The position numbers and the translations under genes are program-made. DNA of 64,000 bases from Saliniradius amylolyticus (GTDB taxonomy: Bacteria; Pseudomonadota; Gammaproteobacteria; Enterobacterales; Alteromonadaceae): NCBI RefSeq assembly GCF_003143555.1, contig NZ_CP029347.1, positions 1,426,001 to 1,490,000 of the forward strand. The letters run 5' to 3'. The notes beneath the pieces are model-generated. The model was not told the DNA's origin. It was given only the letters and a program-made list of their open reading frames with translations, and did not search any database. How positions within the stretch are numbered: the first letter of the stretch is position 1; every line of letters begins with the position of its first letter. This document shows positions 57,542-64,000 of this stretch, in pieces.

Positions 57542-58598
57542 TATGTTTAACGGCTGGTACAAGCGTAAATTTTCCGATCCGGATGCGGCGGCACTGCTAC
57601 TGATCTTAGTCGTAGCCTTCGGGCTGCTGATTTTCTGGGGCGATATGATGGCACCGATGCTAATTGCCATCGTAGTGGCTTACTTACTGGAGTGGCCTGT
57701 GGCCCGGCTGGAGCGGATAGGGTTGGGCCGGACCTGGGCCACGAGTCTGGTCATCTTAGTTTTTTTAACGCTGATTATTCTGGCCGCAGTTGGATTGGTG
57801 CCGGTAATTTGGCGACAAAGTATGAACCTACTTACCGAACTGCCTGAAATTTGGGCCCACACTCAGGACTGGTTACTGACGCTGCCGGAACGTTACCCCG
57901 GATTCGTGGCACCGATGGATATTGAACGATTGTTGACGGATGCGAACGCTAAGGTGGTTGGTTTGGGTGAAGATATTCTCAGCGCTTCGGTCAGTTCTCT
58001 GGTGGATTTGGTGGCGCTTCTGGTTTATCTGATTCTGGTCCCCCTGATGGTGCTTTTTATGCTTAAAGATAAACGGGAGCTAATGGGGAACCTGTCGCGC
58101 GTTGTGCCCAAAGAGCGGCGCCTGGTGAATCAGGTAGGGAGGGAAATGAACCTGCAAATCGTCAATTATATACGCGGCAAGGTAGTGGAGATCTTAATTG
58201 TCGGTGCTGTATCGGCGATAACCTTTAGCCTTATGGAACTGAGATATGCCTTGTTATTGGGGGTATTAGTGGGCTTTTCGGTGTTAATTCCTTATATCGG
58301 TGCGGCGATGGTGACCCTGCCGGTAGCGGTCGTAGGGCTCTTTCAATGGGGCTTGTCGCCTGAATTCGGCTACCTGATGGTAGCGTATGGTATTATTCAG
58401 GCTCTGGATGGGAATTTACTGGTGCCTTTACTGTTTTCCGAGGCGGTCAGCCTGCATCCGGTTTACATCATCATTGCGGTATTGTTTTTCGGCGGGCTGT
58501 GGGGTTTTTGGGGGGTGTTTTTCGCTATCCCTCTGGCGACCCTGGTGAAGGCGGTGTTCAATGCCTGGTCTGAGTCGGAAGTACCTGCGACTCAGTAG
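57534..58598 (+). CDS. perM: AI-2E family transporter PerM
   Basis: The 354-residue membrane protein has the AI-2E family form: about eight helices with the central loop between residues 95 and 145, and the GFSVLIPYIGA and EAVSLHPVYIIIAVLFFGGLWG-type motifs. E. coli PerM is named for a permease role not well characterised. Its coupling with the TusA-like gene is notable. It ends within a perfect hairpin shared with the downstream gap. Confidence 0.92.
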   Translation: MLDMFNGWYKRKFSDPDAAALLLILVVAFGLLIFWGDMMAPMLIAIVVAYLLEWPVARLERIGLGRTWATSLVILVFLTLIILAAVGLVPVIWRQSMNLLTELPEIWAHTQDWLLTLPERYPGFVAPMDIERLLTDANAKVVGLGEDILSASVSSLVDLVALLVYLILVPLMVLFMLKDKRELMGNLSRVVPKERRLVNQVGREMNLQIVNYIRGKVVEILIVGAVSAITFSLMELRYALLLGVLVGFSVLIPYIGAAMVTLPVAVVGLFQWGLSPEFGYLMVAYGIIQALDGNLLVPLLFSEAVSLHPVYIIIAVLFFGGLWGFWGVFFAIPLATLVKAVFNAWSESEVPATQ

Positions 58599-58606
58599 TC
58601 GCAGGT
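58583..58606. terminator. Perfect ten-base-pair hairpin at the perM end
   Basis: ACCTGCGACT (58583-58592) and AGTCGCAGGT (58597-58606) pair perfectly with a CAGT loop and span the perM TAG. It lacks a T run, so it may protect the 3' end or stall polymerase between perM and the convergent bcp. Confidence 0.5.
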
Positions 58607-58618
58607 CCATGGTGACGG

Positions 58619-59089
58619 TTAACTGTCGCTGTTAAGGTAATTGAGGACCACTTCATGGTGGTCTTTGGTCTTAAACTTGTTGAATACCTTCTCAATGTTG
58701 CCTTGTTCGTCGATCAGGAAGCTGATCCGATGCAGGCCATCGTATTCCTTGCCCATAAACTTCTTTAAACCCCAGACACCAAACTGCTCGGCTACCTGAT
58801 GGTCTTCGTCAGAGAGCAGGGTAAAGTTGAGGTTTTCCTTCTCAATAAACTTAGGGAGTCGTTTGACCGGATCGATACTGATCCCCAGTACTTCGACATT
58901 ATGCTTGTCCAGATCCTTTTTACTGTCACGCAGGTTCTGTGCCTGAACGGTGCAACCAGGGGTCATGGCTTTAGGGTAAAAGTACACCAGTACCTTCTTG
59001 CCTTTGAAGTCATTCAGGCTAACGTCTGCGCCATCTTGATTGGGGAGAGTAAAACTCGGGGCGGCTTGGCCCGCTTCAAGTGTTTTCAT
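58619..59089 (-). CDS. bcp: Thioredoxin-dependent peroxidase Bcp (1-Cys form)
   Basis: The 156-residue peroxiredoxin Q has the peroxidatic Cys46 in PGCTVQA. The resolving cysteine that E. coli Bcp has five residues on is Gln51 here, and the protein has no other cysteine. It must therefore use an external thiol. It is read with gcvR just upstream, as in E. coli. Confidence 0.93.
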   Translation of the reverse strand: MKTLEAGQAAPSFTLPNQDGADVSLNDFKGKKVLVYFYPKAMTPGCTVQAQNLRDSKKDLDKHNVEVLGISIDPVKRLPKFIEKENLNFTLLSDEDHQVAEQFGVWGLKKFMGKEYDGLHRISFLIDEQGNIEKVFNKFKTKDHHEVVLNYLNSDS

Positions 59090-59096
59090 AGGTTCC

Positions 59097-59624
59097 TCAA
59101 TGTTTTTCAGTGAGTGTTCCGGTTAACTGTAAATCTTTGAGCTTATTAGTGAAAGCCTGGTTGACCGCTTCGATATCCGTGTCCTTAGGCATACTGACCA
59201 CCATGGTACAGTGCATTTGGGCGGTGTTGCTGGATGGCTCTTTGTCCGTCTGTTGGCGAAAAGCGGTAATGGTGATGGCAAAGTCAGCAAAGAACCGGGT
59301 AATTTCCTCCAGTACGCCCACCGCATCACGACCATCAAACTCCACATCTGCCAAGCGCACCAGGCTTTGTTTACAATGCTGCGAAGTACGTTTCATCATG
59401 GACAATAGATCATGGCGCTGGCAGACCTGAGGCAATACTAATTCTGCCTTGGTGATGGCCGACTGACTGCCTTCCAGAATCATCGTCAGTGAGAAATCCT
59501 GGCCGTAGATGGCCTGACGACTGTCCAGAATATTGCACTGACAGGCTCCCACTTCCGCAGCCAACGTACTGAGAATTCCCAGGCTGTCGGTACCCAAAAT
59601 GGTCACGATTAACTGTTGCTTCAT
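59097..59624 (-). CDS. gcvR: Glycine cleavage system regulatory protein GcvR
   Basis: GcvR represses the glycine cleavage operon by binding GcvA when glycine is low. The 175-residue protein has two ACT domains (about 8-75 and 93-170; VTILGTDSLGILSTLAAEVG). The Met at 59624 is preferred; eight codons upstream another ATG exists without a good SD. Divergent from dapA. Confidence 0.9.
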   Translation of the reverse strand: MKQQLIVTILGTDSLGILSTLAAEVGACQCNILDSRQAIYGQDFSLTMILEGSQSAITKAELVLPQVCQRHDLLSMMKRTSQHCKQSLVRLADVEFDGRDAVGVLEEITRFFADFAITITAFRQQTDKEPSSNTAQMHCTMVVSMPKDTDIEAVNQAFTNKLKDLQLTGTLTEKH

Positions 59625-59750
59625 AGGGCATTGAGGTCTGTTTGACATCGAGGGCGCGCAAGTTTACCACAAATGCGTTTTTTCGCTACGACTCGCTTGT
59701 TTTTATAAGGCTTGGTTATTACCATTAGGCGCTCAAATAACGGGGGCAAC

Positions 59751-60629
59751 ATGTTCGAAGGTAGTATTGTTGCGCTGGTGACTCCAATGGACACCAGTGG
59801 CAATGTCGATTACAACGCATTAGAAGAACTCGTCGAATTCCATATTGATAATGGTACTCAGGGCATTGTGGCAGTCGGAACCACCGGCGAATCCGCCACA
59901 CTACCCACCGATGAGCATATTGAAGTGATCAAAAGAACGGTTGAGTTCGCCAAGGGGCGGATTCCGATCATCGCGGGCACAGGCGCAAACGCCACGGCTG
60001 AAGCGGTCGAGCTCAGCCAAAGAGCGGCGGAAGTGGGTGTCGATGGCCAACTGACCGTGGTGCCTTACTATAATAAGCCGCAGCAAAGTGGCATTCTAGC
60101 TCATTTTCAGGCCGTCGCTGAAGCAACGGACTTACCGACCATATTGTATAATGTACCAGGCCGGACGGTAGCTGACATGGCCGACTGGGTTGTGGAAGAG
60201 TTGGCTCAACATCCGAATATTGTTGGCCTGAAGGATGCGACCGGAGACCTGTCCCGGCTGGCATCGCTTAAGCCAAAGGTTCCAGAGGACTTTGTGCTGC
60301 TGAGCGGCGAAGATCCCACCGCCTACGAGTTTTTAAAACAAGGTGGTCACGGGGTGATCTCAGTGACCGCGAATATCGTTCCCGCCGAAATGGCGCGTCT
60401 TTGTCAGTTGTGTGGCCAGGGCAAACTGGCTGAAGCTGAGCAATTGAACGAATCCATCGCCGATTTACATGAGCTGCTGTTTATCGAGCCCAATCCAGTG
60501 ATGCCCAAGTGGGCTTTGTTTAAGATGCAACGTATTGCGTCGGCAACGCTTAGGTTGCCGTTGGTTGAGCCGGAACTAAACAGCCAGGAACGACTCGAAA
60601 AGGCCATGCAGCAGTCCGGACTTATTTAA
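59751..60629 (+). CDS. dapA: 4-hydroxy-tetrahydrodipicolinate synthase
   Basis: DapA condenses aspartate semialdehyde with pyruvate for lysine and peptidoglycan. The 292-residue TIM barrel has GTTGESATL, the Tyr in YYNKP, the Schiff-base Lys in GLKDATGD, and YNVPGRT. The ATG at 59751 is preferred to one 13 codons upstream. Followed after nine bases by bamC. Confidence 0.97.
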   Translation: MFEGSIVALVTPMDTSGNVDYNALEELVEFHIDNGTQGIVAVGTTGESATLPTDEHIEVIKRTVEFAKGRIPIIAGTGANATAEAVELSQRAAEVGVDGQLTVVPYYNKPQQSGILAHFQAVAEATDLPTILYNVPGRTVADMADWVVEELAQHPNIVGLKDATGDLSRLASLKPKVPEDFVLLSGEDPTAYEFLKQGGHGVISVTANIVPAEMARLCQLCGQGKLAEAEQLNESIADLHELLFIEPNPVMPKWALFKMQRIASATLRLPLVEPELNSQERLEKAMQQSGLI

Positions 60630-60638
60630 GGAGTATTC

Positions 60639-61751
60639 ATGATCCGTCATTCAGCCTTAGTGCTGGCCGTTGCCGCTGTGGTTAGCGGCTGTTCTTCAGT
60701 GGAAGAACGTCGCACCGCCAACGGAAACTTTCAGTATGTCGAGCAGCAGCAAGGCTCTGGCACGCTTCAAACCCCTCCAGATTTAGTCGCACCTAAAATG
60801 GACAACCAGTATGCATTGCCATCTCATGTGGAGACACAGGGTAAACCTGTTGGTAAGGCACTAAGAGTCGACTCTCCGGCGCTGGTAATGCCATTAGTCA
60901 CAGGCTCAAGAGTGGTAGAAGGAGACAGTAGCGCCCGGGTTTACTTCGAACAGGTGGACGACGATACCACACTGTCTCAGAGCATCTGGAACGCAGTGAT
61001 CCACTACCTGGAAGAGAATCGCATTCAGGTGGCTGAGTTTGACCGCGACCAAGGCCGCCTGTTAACAGAGTGGATGATGTTAGATCAAACCATTGAAGGT
61101 GATGACGTCAGTTTGTTCGACTTTAGTGAAGAGCAGGAACAAGCATTGCAGCGAGCTAAGCTTGAGTTTCAGTTGGATATGAAGCCTCATGGTCGCTCGG
61201 GCGAGTTGAGCTTGTCACTGAATGACTATCAAGTTGATGGACAAGGTCAGGATAAGCTGGCGGCCGCCTCGCAACAGCGTTTGGAAGTGGAAGAACTCAA
61301 CAGAGTTTTACACAGCTTCGCGCAGCAGCGTCAGATTGCGCAGATTAAGCAATTCCGTCAGGCCCAGCAGGGACTGTCATTAGAACAAGGCCAGAACCAG
61401 CAAGGTGAGCCAGCGTTTGTGATAAAGGCAGACTATGATATTGCCTGGACCCGGATGCAGTTAGTACTGCGCAAGCTGGGTTTTGTCGTCAAAGACCTGG
61501 ATAAGTCAGTGGGCTTGCTGTTCACCGATTATAACGGTGGCGATGACGGCTGGTGGGATAGCCTGTTTGGTGGTGATGAACAGCGAATGCCTCTGCAAAA
61601 GCAGGCTTACCGATTTAAGCTGAACCAGGATCAGGATAGTGTGATGATTACCCTGATGAACGACGCCAGTGAACCACTGGATAAACAGACTCTTGACGCC
61701 ATTTATCCGGCCTTTGCCGACGTTATGGCCCAAGATGACTTAGACCTTTAA
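60639..61751 (+). CDS. bamC: Outer-membrane assembly lipoprotein BamC
   Basis: The 370-residue BAM complex lipoprotein has a lipobox VSGC (Cys18), the unstructured N-terminal segment that binds BamD, and two helix-grip domains (about 90-210 and 250-365). It lies between dapA and purC, as in E. coli. SD AAGGAG. Confidence 0.92.
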   Translation: MIRHSALVLAVAAVVSGCSSVEERRTANGNFQYVEQQQGSGTLQTPPDLVAPKMDNQYALPSHVETQGKPVGKALRVDSPALVMPLVTGSRVVEGDSSARVYFEQVDDDTTLSQSIWNAVIHYLEENRIQVAEFDRDQGRLLTEWMMLDQTIEGDDVSLFDFSEEQEQALQRAKLEFQLDMKPHGRSGELSLSLNDYQVDGQGQDKLAAASQQRLEVEELNRVLHSFAQQRQIAQIKQFRQAQQGLSLEQGQNQQGEPAFVIKADYDIAWTRMQLVLRKLGFVVKDLDKSVGLLFTDYNGGDDGWWDSLFGGDEQRMPLQKQAYRFKLNQDQDSVMITLMNDASEPLDKQTLDAIYPAFADVMAQDDLDL

Positions 61752-61771
61752 TACCGAAAGAGACCAATTCG

Positions 61772-62482
61772 ATGGAAAAACGGCAAGAACTTTATCGAGG
61801 CAAAGCCAAAACAGTATATACCACAGAGGATACTGACAGGCTGGTGCTGGAGTTCCGCAACGACACCTCCGCCTTCGATGGTGAAAAAATCGAACAGCTG
61901 GATCGCAAAGGGATGATTAATAATAAGTTTAATCATTTCATTATGTCCAAGTTGGAACAGGCCGGTATTCCGACTCAGGTAGAACAGTTACTGTCGGACA
62001 CCGAGTCCCTGGTGAAGAAGCTAGACATGTTTCCCATCGAGTGTGTGGTAAGAAACGTTGCGGCCGGTTCATTGTGTCGTCGTCTGGGCGTGGAAGAAGG
62101 TACTGACCTGACACCGCCAACATTCGAGTTCTTCCTCAAGAACGACGCGTTGCATGATCCCATGATCAATGAGTATCACATTCGTTCATTTGGCTGGGCC
62201 ACCGAAGCGCAGATCGAACAGATGAAAGCGCTGACCTTCAAGGTTAATGATGTGCTTAAGCAGCTGTTTGATGACGCTGGGCTGATTCTGGTGGATTACA
62301 AACTCGAGTTTGGTTTGTTTAACGGCGAGATTACTCTGGGTGATGAGATCACCCCGGACGGATGCCGCTTATGGGACAAAGCGACTCGCGACAAGCTGGA
62401 TAAGGATCGCTTCCGCCAGGGGCTTGGAGGAGTTATAGAGGCCTACGAAGAGGTTTCCAAACGTTTAGGCGTGTCGCTGTAA
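61772..62482 (+). CDS. purC: SAICAR synthetase
   Basis: PurC joins aspartate to CAIR. The 236-residue protein has [41 protein letters not shown], and LVDYKLEFG. Standard length is 237. A strong terminator follows. Confidence 0.98.
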   Translation: MEKRQELYRGKAKTVYTTEDTDRLVLEFRNDTSAFDGEKIEQLDRKGMINNKFNHFIMSKLEQAGIPTQVEQLLSDTESLVKKLDMFPIECVVRNVAAGSLCRRLGVEEGTDLTPPTFEFFLKNDALHDPMINEYHIRSFGWATEAQIEQMKALTFKVNDVLKQLFDDAGLILVDYKLEFGLFNGEITLGDEITPDGCRLWDKATRDKLDKDRFRQGLGGVIEAYEEVSKRLGVSL

Positions 62483-62498
62483 GCGCCGAACAAGGTCT

Positions 62499-62534
62499 AA
62501 AAAAAGCCCGGTTAGCCAAACCGGGCTTTTTTGT
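62499..62534. terminator. Bidirectional terminator purC / GlyGly-CTERM gene
   Basis: A 13-base-pair stem AAAAAGCCCGGTT / AACCGGGCTTTTT (62501-62513, 62519-62531) with an AGCCA loop has T runs on both strands. Confidence 0.93.
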
Positions 62535-62547
62535 TGCTGCCTGAATC

Positions 62548-64000
62548 TCACACAGCCCTGATTGTCGGACTGCTCTTAATGAAGAGCGCGGAAATCAGCA
62601 GCACACACAGCCATGCAAGACTGCCGCCTCCGCCGTCTCCGCCGCCACTGCTTTGAGCCGGAGCTACGGTTACTGTCACCATTTCAGTCGTCTGGTTACC
62701 TCTGTCATCACTCACACTGACTTGCAGTGATATACTGACACGGCTGCTGACATCGGGGGCGGTGAAGCTTAACCGCGCTGAGTTTGATCCAGACAGAGCC
62801 ACTGATGGCCCTCCAGACTGCTGCCATTGAATATCCACCGGATCATCGTTCGGTTCGGTAACCTCGGCCGTGAGACTGACGCTTGCACCGCTGCTCACGC
62901 TGGTATTACCGCTGATGGCGACCTGTGGAGCGCCCTCCACCTGCACGGGGAGCTCCACCTCAAGCTGTTCGTGGGAGGAGGCTGGTGTGGTTAGCTGAGA
63001 CTCTAACAGTAGCTCGATTGGGCCGGCCGGGGCGTCGTTTAGCACGGTTATGGTGAAGGGAAATTGCTGAGCCATGCTGTTGGCAGGCCGCTCCGTCTGC
63101 CATTGTATCTGCTGACCATCGATGCTGCCGCTGTCAGCGCTGTTTGCCGAGAACGCCGAAGGCAGTGTTAGCTGTATCTGATAAGCTCGGGTCTCGTTGG
63201 TACGGTTAGGCAAAATGCGTGCTGCGGCATTCACCGTTGCTCCCGGCCGGACTCTGTCTGCCTCGGCGGTCAGAGAGACATCATTTTCGCCGCGAACTAT
63301 ATCCACAGCGATAGCCCCCATATCATTCGGAGAGTCTGGCGACGAACCAAGTTGAACAAGGCCATAGAAAGCGTCCCCTTGAGTGGCGTCATTAAGCTGC
63401 CAATTTAGCCTCAACGACCAGGGTTCTAAACGGGCAAACTGGTTCTTTGAAGCTGAGACGTTCAGGCTCGCGTCGCTGCTCTCACCGACGATGGCGTAAT
63501 CGAGGTTGAAGCTATCCTGGTTGGCGTCTGACGACTGCCAGTTTTGTACCAGAATCCAATAGTCTCCCGGTTCAGGCTGAAGCAGATCGACTCGCTCTGA
63601 AGCATCGGCAGAAGTGCTGGAAGCCAGCAACTCTGATTCCTGAGCTAAGCCATCACCGTTATCATCCCGACCCACGAAAAGGTCAAGATCCGGTGCGCTA
63701 CTTTCGGTGATTACTGCCACCAGCCGTTGGGCGTCATCACCAAGGCTGACTAGGCGCTGGTCAACACCATCGTCAAGTTGGTCGAAGGCGGAGCTGTTAT
63801 TACTGTCCTGACTGATATCCCCCTGGATCGACTGAGGGAACACCAGACCGTATGAGGTAAAGGTCAATGAGTCGGCGGCTGCGGTTTTCAGATCAGTCAG
63901 AATGCGAGTGTCCGTGTCTCTGTGACTGATAAAAGAAACAGACTGAGGAAGATTGCCGGTGCTTTTCTTAACGCTCACTGGCATCACCAGCGTTTGCTCC
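62548..64000 (-). CDS. Large secreted protein with GlyGly-CTERM tail, C-terminal part
   Basis: The gene runs off the right edge; about 480 residues remain and no start is visible. From the N side: a segment of the kind found after S8 proteases (SVKKSTGNLPQSVSF, about residues 5-60 from the edge), then a pre-peptidase-like domain (about 80-165, with DLDLFVGRDDNGDG and GDYWILVQNW), one or two beta-sandwich domains, and a PKD/Ig-like domain (about 350-440). The end GGGDGGGGSLAWLCVLL, a hydrophobic stretch and basic residues is a GlyGly-CTERM, processed by rhombosortase after type II secretion. The catalytic part would be upstream, most likely a serine protease. Confidence 0.75.
   Translation of the reverse strand, partial: EQTLVMPVSVKKSTGNLPQSVSFISHRDTDTRILTDLKTAAADSLTFTSYGLVFPQSIQGDISQDSNNSSAFDQLDDGVDQRLVSLGDDAQRLVAVITESSAPDLDLFVGRDDNGDGLAQESELLASSTSADASERVDLLQPEPGDYWILVQNWQSSDANQDSFNLDYAIVGESSDASLNVSASKNQFARLEPWSLRLNWQLNDATQGDAFYGLVQLGSSPDSPNDMGAIAVDIVRGENDVSLTAEADRVRPGATVNAAARILPNRTNETRAYQIQLTLPSAFSANSADSGSIDGQQIQWQTERPANSMAQQFPFTITVLNDAPAGPIELLLESQLTTPASSHEQLEVELPVQVEGAPQVAISGNTSVSSGASVSLTAEVTEPNDDPVDIQWQQSGGPSVALSGSNSARLSFTAPDVSSRVSISLQVSVSDDRGNQTTEMVTVTVAPAQSSGGGDGGGGSLAWLCVLLISALFIKSSPTIRAV

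Overview
This 64 kb window is core chromosome of a gammaproteobacterium. The best guess from gene content and order is a marine or brackish Alteromonadales (Alteromonadaceae-like) bacterium. Reasons: the bioA/bioBFCD locus, thrS-infC-rpmI-rplT ... pheST-ihfA, ppsR/ppsA, rnhA/dnaQ-tRNA-Asp-fadE and purNM-hda-arsC-bepA-perM-bcp-gcvR-dapA-bamC-purC follow an order close to that of E. coli, and there are families common in this group (TIGR03503, DUF3080, DUF2066, DUF2069, CPXCG-Cys, a GlyGly-CTERM protein). Base composition is moderate and even. I saw no insertion sequence, phage, integron, CRISPR array or defence island, so a wholly new system of that kind is not visible here. The most open questions are non-coding leaders, a few unassigned small proteins and a possible slippage locus.

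Layout. 1-5.3 kb: tail of a periplasmic solute-binding protein, then biotin synthesis (bioA divergent from bioB-F-C-D) with a BirA-type operator between them. 5.4-8.7 kb: htpX; a low-molecular-weight phosphatase translationally coupled to BtuC/BtuD-like ABC transporter parts, preceded by a gap able to fold. 8.8-13.5 kb: class II DAHP synthase, then ppsR divergent from ppsA. 13.6-17.2 kb: a minus-strand run START protein, fructosamine-kinase-like, PTR1-type reductase, CPXCG zinc-ribbon-like, DUF3080 lipoprotein. 17.3-25.6 kb: thrS-infC(ATT start)-rpmI-rplT, an intervening EAL/HDOD gene, then pheS-pheT-ihfA. 25.7-32.8 kb: DUF523-DUF1722 protein with photolyase, an H1-like small protein, Nif3, CmoM, LdhA/glutathione peroxidase and a 3-hydroxyisobutyrate-dehydrogenase-family enzyme.

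32.8-46.2 kb: FapA, exonuclease I, a secreted isoaspartyl peptidase with G7 and G9 tracts, a CBS protein, HrpA helicase, PilZ, acylphosphatase, quinone reductase, rnhA divergent from dnaQ-TIGR03503. 46.4-51.8 kb: three identical tRNA-Asp genes, fadE with a FadR-like site, DUF3108, purN-purM. 52-62.5 kb: DUF2066-hda, DUF2069/WrbA/ArsC-like, a thioredoxin-like protein, bepA, TusA-like-perM, bcp-gcvR, dapA-bamC-purC. 62.5-64 kb: C-terminal part of a large secreted protein ending in a GlyGly-CTERM sorting tail, cut by the window edge.

Compact packing is the rule: many ATGA or TGATG junctions, several convergent pairs whose ends overlap, and rho-independent terminators mainly at convergent boundaries. 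Start codons were moved from the longest possible reading frame where a Shine-Dalgarno (SD) sequence and family alignment from memory supported it. All family names are from recognition of motifs, not from a search. All hairpins were found by eye, without energy calculation.
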